Positions 10,633 to 21,250 of a DNA stretch of 64,000 nt are shown here, one piece after another; position 1 is the stretch's first letter, and the number at the start of each line of letters is the position of its first letter. A program made the translations under genes and the position numbers. The notes under the pieces were generated by a model, which saw nothing but the letters and a program-made list of their open reading frames with translations, ran no database searches and was not told where the DNA came from. This DNA is from Lepidurus packardi (lineage: Eukaryota; Arthropoda; Branchiopoda; Notostraca; Triopsidae), in assembly GCA_023053545.1 (NCBI GenBank), contig JAKZAN010000004.1:434001-498000 (forward strand). Reading direction: 5' to 3'.

Positions 10633-10999
10633 CGGATTCATTGCCAATTTTTGTAGCGCATTTTGTTTTATGTTTCAAATGCTGTGTTCATTTTTTAATC
10701 TATGTGGTTTGTTTTTGTCACCATTCTTTACTTGTGCTTTACTTGGTCCGCATTCGGAAAGACATTTATATGAGCGCTCATATAGATGCCTTTTCAAGTG
10801 ACCTATATATATAATATTTGAAATAATGTTACACAGAACATTGCAACTTGTCCTATCCAAGAAATGTGCCTTATCATTCGCTTATCATTTTCTGGTATTG
10901 TATAATTATAATTATGTCATATTGTGTTATACAGTCAGGATCGGTTTTTGAAATCGACGGATGTTTCAGCAATGTTTCCCTTATTACGGTGTGTTCTGA

Positions 11000-11304
11000 A
11001 TGTTTTACTCAAAGAAGTTCTTTGAAAGAACGTGTATAACTTTTACTCAAAGGACTAGTAAAATTTTTACTCAAAGGATGTGTAAAACGTTTACTCAAAA
11101 ATGTTTTTTACACAGAAAAAGTTTAAAATTTTTACTTAAAGAATGTGTGAAATTTTTACATAAAATGTTGTTTAAAATTTTTACTCAAGCAACAAGTAAA
11201 AATTTTACACATAAATATGATTTTTTATTTTACTACACTTTTTAATGGTGAAAAATGCTGCACTCACAATTTTGAGTAAAACGAGATAATTTTTTTTTAC
11301 AGTG
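11000..11304 (+). repeat. Right subterminal repeat array of CACTA element
   Basis: About ten copies of TTTTTACTCAAAG or close variants, mostly spaced 20-30 bp and some reversed (GAGTAAAA), between 11005 and 11280. They end in the terminal TTTTTTTTTACAGTG. In known CACTA elements such subterminal arrays bind the element's own protein; that role is inferred here. Confidence 0.75.
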
Positions 11305-11989
11305 TACTGACAGTCATCGAACTTGATGGGAAAATGTTCGCAAGGACGTTTACCGTTCCAAACGACCTTCACCCAAAAGGTTTGACATACAGTAAACCCT
11401 CTATTCCCGCGGTCCCCGTTTACACGGTTTCACTATTATGCGAAGAAGACTTCTTAGTCCTCAGTCGCGCGTGTTACCCATGCGGTCGTGGGCTTATCAT
11501 CACTATTATGCGGTTGAAGAATGTGTCAAAATGTGACTAATTATATCGACGATAGATGTCGCTAGTATGTAATTCTTACGTAAGGTTTTCTATGGTTTTA
11601 TAATTTTTATATTCAATTATTCATTTTTAAGTTGCTTTTGCATAAAACTATTTCATTACGAATGACAATTGATTTTGACTTTGCGAATGTCGCGGTAATA
11701 GCGCGATGCATACTTTCCTTGAAATATATATTAGAAGCAAGGAAATGAGAATCGATGACGCTCAAGTGAATATCCTCCTATTTGCTTCTCAAATTTGAAT
11801 GTTGGCTGTATGGAGGGTGCCACCCCATCCACTTGTTATGACAGAAAGTGGACACTTTGCCCTTGTAAACGTACCTATACATTAGAGAAAATACCTATCA
11901 GCTTATGCGAGAAATGACGAAGTACTAAGGCCGCACAGGTTATAAGAGTGACAATTCGTTAGTACTTGGCCAAGAGTCGAACCAAAAGC
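11305..11989. other. Spacer between CACTA element and GR-B
   Basis: No gene is recognised. At 11390-11515 there are GC-richer direct motifs (CACTATTATGCG twice) that may be an old DNA-transposon end, too weak to name. Confidence 0.45.
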
Positions 11990-13519
11990 ATGTGGGTATT
12001 ACCAAGCAAGGCAAGCAAGACTAAAGTGGAACCCACTGGGTCCACTTCAAAAGAGTATTACCCAAGTTCTGTATTAGCTATTTTGAAAATAGTCTCTTTC
12101 TTAAAATGGATGGGTTGTCTACCTGTTCTCGTCACGTCAGTAAGTTCCGGATTCCTTCGCATTCGATTCGCCAGATTTCATATTACTACCGTTCTCTGGA
12201 TACTGGCCATGGCCCTACAAATCACCCTGACCACCGACAATATGATTAGCACGATGCTAAGATCCAAAGCTGGTGCATTAGTTAGCGTATTGCTTGTTAG
12301 CAGCATGATTTGCAACACAGTCATTATTCCTCGAATTGGTTTTGTCAGCATATCGGCTTTAGAATCGGCTCTTAATACTATTAACGAGATACAAGGATAT
12401 TCGTGCTCAAACTTCACGAGCTCCAACTTATGGCCCTTGACGATTCTCGTCCTATTTCTAGAGTCGCTAACGGTACGAATGATATTTTAAAGGGCTAGCT
12501 AAAATACAGACTTAAACTTAACTAAGTGACTTAGATAATACCTAACCTCATGTGGATTTATCTTACCTCTGAGGAATCCCAAGCCTTGGAAAGTCCCATC
12601 TTTACACTGGGTACCGGAATTCCGCTTATTGGGAACATCTCCCATGGATTTACGTTTGTGTTTTATTACGTTTCAACATGGGTCGTGCCGATACAGCTTT
12701 ACATGTTTTGTCGTACACTAGCCAGCTACTACCACGGCTTTGCAGACAAAATACGCCATGACTTGTACCCTGACCTTCCTTCTCCTTACCAAGTCGACAT
12801 TTTGGAGAACACACTAACCCATGACCTTGGACAGTCGCAGAAATTTCGAAATCGGCTTAGAAAGCTTCAAGCTACATCCGTCCTGCTTGAAAAGGCAGTC
12901 AGCGATGTTAACGCCTATATCGGCATGGCCTTGCTGCTCTATCTTGTGTGCCATCTCTTGCACATCATGGGACACTTGTATTACGTTTCAAAACTGGCGC
13001 TTCAGGTTGATTTCCAAAATACTGCCAAATCCATTTCGTTGATAAACGTAATGGTGCTGCTTGTTCAGCGTATAGCTGAACTTTTGTTTGTGATATGGGC
13101 TGCGGACTTAATCCCCACAGCTGTAAGCGCATTTTTTGTACTGTATCTATTATAGCATATAAAGTAATTATAATTATATAGAAATATAAAAATTTACTAT
13201 ATAGCATTTAACATTTTTTCCATAGGCGAGTAGGTGTAAGGAGGTAGTCGGGGGAATACCATTTTGCGATGGGGACTTTAAAGATGAGCACGGTTCTTTG
13301 GACGTCCAACTTCAGTCTTTCCATAGTCGCATAACAGCCAAGAATGTGGAAATCAGCGCCTGTGGTTTATTCACTATAAACAGGAAAATGATTCCATCCG
13401 TAAGCGCATTTTTTATTGAAGTTTGGTTTGAATGTTTGATTTTTTTGTTGCAGGTTTTTGGCACCGTTATCACTTACTATCTGATCATGATTGCGTACTC
13501 ACCTTACCAAAGCAGTTAA
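11990..13519 (+). CDS. Gustatory receptor GR-B (436 aa, four exons)
   Basis: Seven-transmembrane chemoreceptor. Exons 11990-12472, 12535-13122, 13226-13399 and 13454-13519, all joined in phase 0, give 161+196+58+21 residues. Several hydrophobic segments are visible, such as VLWILAMALQITL, VLLVSSMICNTVII and VIWAADLIP. The last exon reads VFGTVITYYLIMIAYS, the normal place of the GR TYxxxxxQF signature, here with the Q/F positions changed. ATG 11990 is chosen because GR-C and GR-F start at the same place (a short M-[WV]-VLS/P leader before TSKEYYPSSV). It shares its exon plan with GR-C and GR-F, which lie on the opposite strand. The second exon starts 15 bases before an in-frame ATG, so a shorter frame there is not a separate gene. 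Confidence 0.88.
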
Positions 13520-13959
13520 GTCGTAGCCGTGAATGTGGCGAACTCGAGTGAATAATGAAAAAATGTCAAAATTTCCAATTAGGCGCTTTAAATATATTAG
13601 CTAATATAGTTTCCTCATAACTTCTTCACCCATAGCAATACAGCATCTACATAAAGCTTACAGCTAATCTAATTTTGAAATTTCTACGTGAATACAAACT
13701 TTTCTTTCACCCACCTGAAAGACTTACAAAAACGTCAAACGGTAAAATATAAAACTGTAGTGTACTTAAAATACAAAGGGGATTTTACCCCTTTTATTCT
13801 TTTGAGTACTTTACGAAGGGGATAATTTACGAAGATTCTAATATTTTGAAAAAAAGATACAGCAGACCAATTGGTTCACTTGATCTGGGCATACCGCCTA
13901 AACTCATCCTGCCCAGTACTAAACCTATAAAAATGGCTTGCATATAAAAGAGATTCATG
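13520..13959. other. Intergenic, no gene seen
   Basis: AT-rich 3' flank of GR-B. No recognisable feature. Confidence 0.5.
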
Positions 13960-14117
13960 CAGGGATGGACTGGCCCATGCGACTAATGTCGCAGGCGCTG
14001 GGGACTAAAAGATCCCTTTTTACACTGGGGCCTTTCATAGTTGATACATAGTATCACAGTTCAGCGGCGTCGGCGGGAAAAAAGTCCGCATCGACAGCTG
14101 TTGGGCCAGTCCGCCTG
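13960..14117. mobile_element. Possible short hAT-like MITE
   Basis: CAGGGATGGACTGGCCCA at 13960 is mirrored by TGGGCCAGTCCGCCTG ending at 14117. The ends share an 11-bp perfect GGACTGGCCCA core, enclose about 125 bp of non-coding sequence and have hAT-like CAG starts. ATGCA flanks both sides, but a clean 8-bp duplication is not visible. Confidence 0.5.
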
Positions 14118-14548
14118 TGGATGCATTAATAAAAACATTAAATAGTGATGAAGCCTTTTCGTTGCTAGACAAGTCAATTTACTGTAAGTCATGATTCTAC
14201 AAGCTATATTTACTTTCAGTTTTTCAGAAATGTCTGCAAGGATCTCTCGTTCTCAATTGCATGCTTTATCTTGCTCTACCCTACGACCTCTCTAATGCAG
14301 ACGTCGAACTTGGGTGTTTTGTTCGCCAAGACCATGAACAGGTTCAGACGACCTTCACCCAATTGGTATTGGCGGAAACTCTTCCACATTGCGGTTTTCT
14401 CGACAATGAGAGGAACGAAACCTTTTCTGCATTACCAATAGAACAAACGAAAGTAAAAGCGAAATCCATGAGGAGTAAAGATCGCCCTTCACCGAAGAAA
14501 ATTCCATAGATGCTGGAAAACTGTTGTGCGCGTTCCCGTTGACCCAGG

Positions 14549-14583
14549 TATAAAAGCACTGGCTGTGGTTCAGACTAATCAGT
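14549..14583 (+). promoter_or_regulatory. CP3 core promoter, class I
   Basis: TATAAAAG at 14549-14556 after GTTGACCCAGG. TCAGT initiator at 14579-14583, +1 at 14581, 32 bp spacing. Upstream at about 14450 is CGAAAGTAAAAGCGAAA. Confidence 0.85.
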
Positions 14584-14616
14584 TCAGTCTCCAACTCTGA
14601 AACCTCCAAACCAACC

Positions 14617-15184
14617 ATGAAGTTCTTTTTGATCGCGGCTTTGTTGGCTGTTGCCTCCGCAAATAGCATGTACCATGCAGCTTCTTCCAGCAACGCAATG
14701 CGCCCGGAGATCAGCCTTGTGAGCCAAAGCGATGTCCGCAACCCAGACGGAAGCAGCCAATGGAGGTATTTTCTTTACAAATCACTATAAGATTCTTTCA
14801 ATTTAAATCTATGTATTTTATAGCTACGAATTATCTGACGGCACGACCCGTGAGGAATCTCAAGTCCAGAAGATGATCGGCAACGAAATGGGCAACACCA
14901 ACCGCGGATCTTCCTCCTTCATTACCCCCGAAGGCCGACGCATCGCTTTGACCTGGGTTGCTGACGAGAACGGATTCCGACCCATGGGTGACCACTTGCC
15001 CGTCGCCCCCGAATACACCCCAGAAGTCGCCGCCGTGTGGGCCACCGTCCGTCCCCCAACCTACTCCGCCTCAGCTTATGCTGCCCCCACCTATGCTGCG
15101 CCCACCGTCTACCGTGCACCCGCCTATGTTGCTCCCGTCGCTTACCGTGCACCCGCTGTCGTCCCTGTCCCTGCCCGTTATTAA
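14617..15184 (+). CDS. Cuticle protein CP3 (RR-1-like chitin-binding)
   Basis: Secreted cuticle protein of 169 aa. Exons 14617-14765 and 14824-15184. Signal peptide as in CP2, MYHAASSSNAMRPEISLVSQ linker, Rebers-Riddiford core ending MGDHLPVAPEYTPEV, and the AAPTYAAPTVYRAP tail. It is nearly identical to CP2 in exon 2 but has a class I promoter instead of class II. Downstream, 15185-15583 repeats the spacer that follows CP8, and it ends in a UGT relic. CP3 therefore represents an old copy of the CP8 / UGT-A block. Confidence 0.95.
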
Positions 15185-15239
15185 ATGGCCAAAAATTTTT
15201 CCCTAGATAGGTTTATTTATTAATACATATTACGAACCA

Positions 15240-15583
15240 AAACAACTGTGTACATTGATTGACTTAATATATTCAAACGACTTTCACAGAATTGGTTGGG
15301 CGGAAACTCCTTCACGTTGCGGGTTGATGGACAATGAGATGAACGAAAGGTCTTCTGCATTTCCAATACAGCAAACGAAAGTAAAAGCGAAACCGATGAG
15401 GGTTAAAGTGGTAGGCTAAAAACCACTTTAAAAAATACTTGCTTTTTTAAAATTGCCGTCACGCTACAGGCTATAAATAAACAATTCAAATGAACAAATC
15501 TCCCAATATATCAGATCACTTGAGGAAAGCAATCTAATGGATTTTTTTTTAAATACTTAGATACCGATTATTTATTGAAGACT
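15240..15583. repeat. Cuticle-UGT spacer copy 1
   Basis: Non-coding sequence with AATTGGTTGGGCGGAAACTC and GCAAACGAAAGTAAAAGC. It recurs at about 30740-31100 (same orientation) and about 50560-51480 (inverted, with an insertion). It contains a degraded class I cuticle upstream element without a gene after it. Confidence 0.75.
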
Positions 15584-15832
15584 TATTGAAGTTTCCCAGT
15601 TTGTTCTTTGGAACACGTATTCAAGCTTTCTTGCTTTTCGGTACATATTTCTTAGGTTGTGACTGGTTAGTAAATGCCTTTTTCAATTTCCATATAACGA
15701 ATACGAGAACTTTCAAGAAATATCTGCTCTCACAAGAAAAGTTGGCGCTTGTTCAAGTTCTAGAGTCCACTTACGATGCATACTTAGTTAATGTGTGGAT
15801 TGCTTGGAACAACTTTTCTTCGGTTATATCAT
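15584..15832 (-). pseudogene. UGT 3' relic
   Basis: On the minus strand 15584-15714 matches the last coding part of UGT-A (tail lysine-rich KKYVPKSKKA-type region and 3' flank). At 15715 it jumps to the end of the preceding UGT exon and intron (matching 31485-31605). About 200 bp of the last exon are deleted. At 15832 the homology switches abruptly into cuticle upstream sequence. The remaining UGT exons are absent. Confidence 0.85.
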
Positions 15833-16240
15833 CCCGAAATGCAGAAGAGGTTTCGTTCCTCTCGTTGTCGAGAAAACCGCAATGTGGAAGAGTTTCCACC
15901 CATACCAATTGGGTGAAGGTCGTCTGGAACTGTTCATGGCCCTTGGTGAACAAAACACCCAAGTTCGACGTCTGCATTAGAAAGGTCGCACAGTAGAGCA
16001 AGACCTCCACCCTCAATGTGATATCTCTAATCTTAATTTCTTTTTCCTGGACAAGGAAATTATTACAAGCAGTCCACTAAGTCATACACGCAATTGAATA
16101 CCACGCAATTCATACCACGCAAAAAAAAACTAGACAAAATACACATAATGCAAGGTCATGATTGTAAAGTACACTAAATTCGAACTTGAACTCATGAATC
16201 CATGATTCCGGAGTTTTGAGCTCCGTGATTCCCGACCGTA
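15833..16240 (-). repeat. Orphan class I cuticle upstream block
   Basis: Matches the segment upstream of CP7 (about 28980-29330), including GAAATGCAGAAGAGG, the AATTGGGTGAAGGTCG stretch and the AAAACACCCAAGTTCGACG stretch. No cuticle gene follows. It was joined to the UGT relic by a deletion or recombination. Confidence 0.7.
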
Positions 16241-16470
16241 TTTAAAATATAAGCCACTCTCTATATACATTAAGTTAAAATCGCTGCAACGCAAACTTTG
16301 AATGGTTCTACCAGTAAGAGTTTTTCGTTCAGCACGGTAGCCAAAGGAACAAGTCGAGGATGCTAAAAGAGATTCACCTTCTGAATTTACGAAATTAAGA
16401 TCCTTTTGACCAGGTTTGTATGTGATTTTTTTTGGAACAGAAGATTCTCCACATTTTTGGACATGCCTGC

Positions 16471-16752
16471 CAGGCCCGTACCCAGGGGGGGTTCGGGGGG
16501 TTTAACCCCCCCCCCCCCCGAAATGTTTCCGCAAATGAAAAATATACGTTTTTCTAGCATATGGTACTTGAGAAGTTTATTTCGAATGGAGCTTTGGTTT
16601 TGTTTGATCGTTTTGAAGCTCGAACAACGCGATAACTTTTCTCCTTTTTCGTATCCCCCTTTCCTTACCGGAAAGATGGTATACGAAAAAAATAGGATTT
16701 CAAGTTCTCGGGTTAAAACCCCCACCGAAAAAAAATCCTGGGTACGGGCCTG
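16471..16752. mobile_element. hAT-like MITE, 282 bp
   Basis: Perfect 16-bp inverted ends CAGGCCCGTACCCAGG / CCTGGGTACGGGCCTG, with G- and C-runs just inside. Flanks TGCCTGC and TGCCTGGC suggest an imperfect 8-bp target duplication. Non-coding. A shorter relative lies at 21873-21921. Confidence 0.8.
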
Positions 16753-17040
16753 TGCCTGGCTTATAGTCTACAATATAGCTTCAATTCTTCTCTGCAGATT
16801 ATGGATACAATTGTTAGAAGAGGGATTTAACCGAAACTTGACATTTATATATGAAGATTTATGTATTTATGTATGAAGAGAGTGGCTCATGTTGTAAATA
16901 CGGTCCGGCCTGTCCTTGAAATGATGCTAAAGGAATCACGGATTCAAGAGTTCAAGTTCGTGTTTGGTGAACTTTACCATCACGACTTTGCATTATGTTG
17001 TCTAATTTTTTTTTTGCGTGATTATGAAAGTATGACTTTC
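16753..17040. other. Spacer upstream of CP4
   Basis: Contains sequence inverted relative to 16130-16260 (for example GAATCACGGATTCAAGAG versus CTCATGAATCCATGATTC). No gene. Confidence 0.5.
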
Positions 17041-17168
17041 AAGTATACTTTATGAAAGTATAACCAACGAAAGTAAAAGCGAAACCCAAGAGGGGTAAAG
17101 ATCACCCTTCACCGAAGCAAACTCCAGAGATGCTTTCAAAATGTTGTGCGTGTTCCCGTTGACCCAGG

Positions 17169-17203
17169 TATAAAAGCACTGGCTGTGGTTCACACTAATC
17201 AGT
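17169..17203 (+). promoter_or_regulatory. CP4 core promoter, class I
   Basis: TATAAAAG at 17169-17176 after GTTGACCCAGG. TCAGT at 17199-17203, +1 at 17201, 32 bp spacing. CGAAAGTAAAAGCGAAACC lies about 100 bp upstream. Confidence 0.85.
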
Positions 17204-17236
17204 TCAGTCTCCCACTCTGAAACCTCCAAACCAATA

Positions 17237-17791
17237 ATGAAGCTCTTTTTGATCGCGGCTTTGTTGGCTGTTGCCACCGCAAACAACATGTACCGTGAAG
17301 CTTCTTCCATTAACTCAATGCGCCCGGAGATCAGCCTTGTGAGCCAAAGCGATGTCCGCAACCCAGACGGAAGCAGCCAGTGGAGGTATTCTATTTTTTT
17401 TACAAAGCACTTTAAGATTCTTTCCATTTAAATCTATGTATTTTATAGCTACGAATTATCTGACGGCACGACCCGTGAAGAAGCTCAAGTCCAGAAGATG
17501 ATCGGCAACGAAATGGGCAACACCAACCGCGGATCTTCGTCTTTCATTACCCCCGAAGGTCGACGCATCGCTTTGACCTGGGTTGCTGACGAGAATGGAT
17601 TCCGACCCATGGGTGATCACTTACCCGTCGCCCCCGCATACACCCCAGAAGTCGCCGCCGTGTGGGCCACCGTCCGTCCCCCAACCTATTCTGCCTCAGC
17701 TTATGCCGCCCCATCCTATGTTGCCCACACCGCCTACCGTGCCCCTGCCTATGTTGCTCCCGCTGTCTACCCGGCCCCTGCCCGTTATTAA
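17237..17791 (+). CDS. Cuticle protein CP4 (RR-1-like chitin-binding)
   Basis: Secreted cuticle protein of 163 aa, exons 17237-17385 and 17449-17791. Signal peptide MKLFLIAALLAVATA, linker NNMYREASSINSMRPEISL, intact Rebers-Riddiford domain. The tail is shorter than in CP1-CP3: SYVAHTAYRAPAYVAPAVYPAPARY. The tail is shared with CP6, whereas the promoter and first exon resemble CP3, so the gene looks like a mosaic produced by exchange between copies. Confidence 0.95.
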
Positions 17792-18084
17792 ATGGCCGAA
17801 AATTGTCCCCTAGATAGAATATTTATTTATAATCCATATTACAACGCAAAGCAACCGTGTACATTGACAGACTTAAACACAGACGAAAAATATTGAGCCA
17901 AATTTACTCAAGGTAACTAGTGTTGGAATTGGAAGCGTATCTCAAATTTTTCTGCATTTTTCTCTTTTCTGCATTTCCAAGGGAACAAAGTAAAAGTGAA
18001 ACCTATGAGGGGTAAAGATCACCCTTCCCAAGGCGAACTAAACAGACGCCGGCAAAGTGTGATGCGTGCTCCCGATGACCCAGA

Positions 18085-18119
18085 TATAAAAGCACTGTCC
18101 ATGGCTTAGTCTAATCAGT
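18085..18119 (+). promoter_or_regulatory. Core promoter of cuticle pseudogene CP5
   Basis: TATAAAAG at 18085-18092, TCAGT at 18115-18119 with +1 at 18117, 32 bp spacing. It is very like the CP1 promoter and still looks intact in front of a broken gene. Confidence 0.8.
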
Positions 18120-18152
18120 TCAGTCTCCCACTCTGAAACCTCCAAACCAACA

Positions 18153-18651
18153 ATGAAGTTCTTCTTGATCGCCACAAACACGCCATACCAACCCCATGCC
18201 TACTCTACCCGCTACGCCAAGCAGCCCGAGATCATCACCGCGACCCAAAGCGATATCCGCAAACCAGACGGAAGTAGCCGCTGGAGATAGGCCAGTAGTC
18301 ATCATTCTGTTCTTTAACTAAAGTATGACTTTCTAGCTACGCACGATCTGACGACACGACCCGCGAAGAATCTCAAGTCCAGAAGATGATCGGCAACGAA
18401 ATGGGTAACACCAACCGCGGATCCTCTTTTTTTCGTTACCCCCGAAGTCCAACGCATCGCTTTGAGCTGGGTTGCGGACAGGAACGGATTCCGACCCATG
18501 GGTGACCACTTGCCCGTCGCCCCCGAATACACCCTAGAACTCGCCGCCGTGTGCGCCACCGTCCGTCCCCAACCTACTCCTCCTCAGGTTTTGTTGCCCA
18601 CACCACCTACCGGAGCCCCGCCTATGCTACCGTGCCCCTGCCCGCTACTAA
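18153..18651 (+). pseudogene. Cuticle protein pseudogene CP5
   Basis: Begins MKFFLIA but then drops most of the signal peptide core and reads on to QSDIRKPDGSSRW. The donor after TGGAG is AT instead of GT, so splicing is lost and the frame stops at once. Exon 2 still begins CTAC at 18338 after an AG. It has one inserted base in the T-run near 18427-18433 and a missing C near 18571. The core NGFRPMGDHLPVAP survives in the shifted frame. The tail is shortened and diverged. The gene is dead at several independent points. The first-exon sequence (YQPHAYSTRYAKQPEIIT) is unlike its neighbours, so it may come from a different cuticle subfamily. Confidence 0.88.
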
Positions 18652-19138
18652 ATGGACAAAAAGATTTCCAAGAGATACGCAATTTATTTATTGATAAACA
18701 CTTGAAACGCAAAACATGATCTCTGATTTCTTAACGAGTTTCTGTGGAGCTTAATGTAATAGCCATGAATGTCGAAATCAGCGAATTTGGTTTAGACACA
18801 ATAGCATAAAGATGAAACCAAATATAAGGAAATTTGTCTTTATATTTAAATGTTCCACTTTTGGGGGGTTTAAATATTGGGTTGTTCACTAATTTCAACT
18901 ACCAACAATAAGCCAATGAACCCCTTCAATAGTAGCTGGAATATAGTGGAGTAAGTGAAGTGGTGGTGAAATATGAAATATTGTCATATATTAAACATTG
19001 TCATTGAAATATTGTCTACTTTTCTTAGTTTTTCTTAAATTGGGAAGCCTTTGGCTTTGTTACGCTTTGGTAGCTGCGCCCACAGAGGTATATAACCGTG
19101 CTGCAAAATAAAGGAAAAAGGAATTAAAGACTTACTAA
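18652..19138. other. Intergenic, no gene seen
   Basis: AT-rich. A few words related to the GR last-exon region (AGCGAATTTGG) occur, too short to call. Confidence 0.4.
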
Positions 19139-19620
19139 TCACTTGCCTCCAACATCCATGTGATGGTTTCCTAAAAATAACTTGATGCAACTCAAGCTTA
19201 TCGGTTTTTTCACTGGTATTGTTGTGACAGTTTTAACGTGCCGTTGCACTACAGTTGCATCATCTTCAACCTGAACAAAAGAGACCGGCGGGAAGTTGCC
19301 GTTAGAGTTGCTGCTGTACAGACTCAAATTCTTACAGGACTTTTTTCTATACTTCTCAATTAATGTTTTGTTCACAATAAATTTGATACAAACTAAGCAC
19401 GTATTTCGTTAGTAGTTTTCCCATCTGTTCACTTAACTAGCGACACTAGTTCGTACACTAGCAGTGTAGGGTGCAGTTAATTCTGTAGTTAAATACACCA
19501 TGTAACCAGAACAACAGCAACCAAAACCGAATGAAAACAAATGTCAAGGATTGGAGAGGCATTCCCAAACTGTGTTTGGGGACAACTTGAAGACGCATTC
19601 CAAATCAGACTTCCTGATAA
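19139..19620 (-). repeat. Dispersed repeat, copy 1 (pair with 54880-55210)
   Basis: On the minus strand this follows the same order of words as 54880-55210 on the plus strand: TTGACATTTGTTTYCAT, GTTGCTGTTGT, TGGTRTATTTAA, TTAACTGC, TGTGAACAA, GAGAAGTATAGAAAA, CTCTAACGGCAACT. Unclassified; probably an old transposon. A 78-codon open frame inside is not convincing as a gene. Confidence 0.65.
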
Positions 19621-20029
19621 TAGCGTTCTTCTTTTCTTATTGCAAGACAAATTTGGCTATTTGGGAGGTTTTGTGTGTGTTAGTTAATAATTCACCCATA
19701 GAATGCATACGCGTATACTAACATGGAAAGGAAATTGGCAAGGTCAGTGGCGGTAGTTTAACAGGAATTCCAAAGACAATAGTTTGATCAGTGACCGCTT
19801 GATGGATTCCATTTATGTGCGTAAACTAACCACAGCGAATCTCAGTTAATCTTCTACACAGGACACCTAGAATACACACTACTGGAAAGACGACCAGTAA
19901 TCGTACAGCATGGGGTTGTTTTTCAATAAAACCATTGAAAGGTCGCCCTTTACTATAGCGCGCTTTTCAAATTCAATGTGTCATAAGTGTGTCTTTTCGT
20001 AACTGACACTAGAATAATGTTACTATCTT
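19621..20029. other. Intergenic, no gene seen
   Basis: No recognisable feature before the class II upstream block of CP6. Confidence 0.45.
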
Positions 20030-20342
20030 AAACACGGGAAATGTGAATGTTATAAGAAAAGATGAAAATACAAAGTACGGAGGATTAACACAACATGGTC
20101 AAGACTGTCCTTGAAAACATGCATGAAGAAATCACGGACCTTATGATCGAGTCATAAGGTCTCGTTAAACTTAGGGAAAGGATCAACATACCTGTACCTG
20201 GACAAACGAAAGTAAAAGGTATGCCTATGACAAGATCGCATTTCCTCTAGGCGACATTGAAACCAAGGCACTTGTTCCAGGGTGCTCCACTTCCATTTCG
20301 CTTGAGGTATAAAACCAAGCGTCTTTCTTAGATCAAGTCAGT
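20030..20342 (+). promoter_or_regulatory. CP6 promoter, class II
   Basis: Class II upstream block (GTGAATGTTATAAG, AAGATGAAAAT, CGAAAGTAAAAGGTATGCC), then CTTGAGG, TATAAAA at 20308-20314 and TCAGT at 20338-20342, +1 at 20340, 32 bp spacing. Confidence 0.8.
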
Positions 20343-20376
20343 TCAGTCTTCCCCCTCTGATACTTCCAAACCAACA

Positions 20377-20951
20377 ATGAAGATCTTCTTGATCGTCGCT
20401 TTCTTGGCCGCTGCCTCCGCAGCTAGCGTGTACTCTGCAGCTTACTCCAGCAACGCACTCCGCCCGGAGATCAACATCGTGAGCCAAAGCGATGTCCGCA
20501 ACCAAGACGGAAGCAGCCAATGGAGGTAAGTTTCTTTTGACTGCGTTTTTACGTCGTTTCATTTACTCTTTTTAAAATTATTCCAACTTAAAACTACGTG
20601 TTTTCTAGCTACGCTTTATCTGACGGAACGACCCGCGAAGAAGCTCAAGTCCAGAAGATGATCGGCAACGAAATGGGTAACACCAACCGCGGATCTTCTT
20701 CTTTCATTACCCCCGAAGGCCGACGCATCACTTTGACCTGGGTTGCTGACGAGAACGGATTCCGACCCATGGGTGATCACTTGCCCGTCGCCCCCGCATA
20801 CACCCCAGAAGTCGCCGCCGTGTGGGCCACCGTCCGTCCCCCAACCTATTCTGCCTCAGCTTATGCCGCCCCATCCTATGTTGCCCACACCGCCTACCGT
20901 GCCCCCGCCTATGTTGCTCCCGCTGTCTACCCGGACCCTGCCCTTTGTTAA
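20377..20951 (+). CDS. Cuticle protein CP6 (RR-1-like chitin-binding)
   Basis: Secreted cuticle protein of 163 aa, exons 20377-20525 and 20609-20951. The intron is 83 bp, longer than in most sisters and shared with CP7. Signal peptide MKIFLIVAFLAAASA and a linker of the second type (SVYSAAYSSNALRPEINIVSQ), which it shares with CP7. The Rebers-Riddiford domain is intact, with WSYALSDG and RITLTW variants. The tail equals that of CP4 but ends DPALC instead of APARY, giving a terminal cysteine, unusual for this group. Confidence 0.94.
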
Positions 20952-21250
20952 ATTGCCAAGAAATTGTCCCTGAATAGAAGATTTATTTATTAATACATTT
21001 TACAACGCAAAACACCTGTGTACATTGATTTTGCCTAGACTACTCAATTAGGATAATTTACAATGAAATTTGAAAGCAAGATTAAATTTCTTGTCATAGT
21101 TACGATGGTATTGACGCCTTCAATCTAAAACTACTTAAATAGGCGTTAAGCATCTGCCATAATGATATATACTCGTCACGTACTGCGTAGTCACTTTCAC
21201 AGACTTCTATAAGCCAAAGCTATTCGATGTTCTTCGTTTGGGAGGTTCCA

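Larger units (their letters stand above)
4647..11304 (+). mobile_element. CACTA/EnSpm-type DNA transposon, about 6.66 kb
   Basis: The left end begins CACTGTAAAAAAA (4647) and the right end is its inverse, TTTTTTTTTACAGTG (ending 11304). Each is flanked by TA, compatible with a 2-bp target duplication. CACTA/CACTG ends are the hallmark of this superfamily. Both termini are followed by subterminal arrays of TTTACTCAAA-like units. Inside, all on the plus strand, are a C2H2 exon, a MADF gene, a damaged tnp2-like transposase and a SAM-domain second protein with a good exon structure. The order transposase then accessory gene fits animal EnSpm elements. The 5' coding part of the transposase is missing and a frameshift is present, so this copy is not autonomous as read. 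The stretches 4960-6410 and 10633-11000 hold no gene I recognise. Confidence 0.8.

Noticed and set aside
11390..11520. Possible pogo/Tigger-like transposon end (CAGTAAACCCTCTATTCC...)
   Set aside because: Only one end is visible, with no matching inverted end or target duplication.
16490..16520. G- and C-homopolymer tract as a quadruplex or regulatory site
   Set aside because: It is the inner part of the MITE end and has a counterpart at the other end and in the 21.9-kb copy.
19139..19375. 78-codon minus-strand open frame
   Set aside because: Lies in a dispersed repeat whose other copy at 55 kb does not keep the frame.
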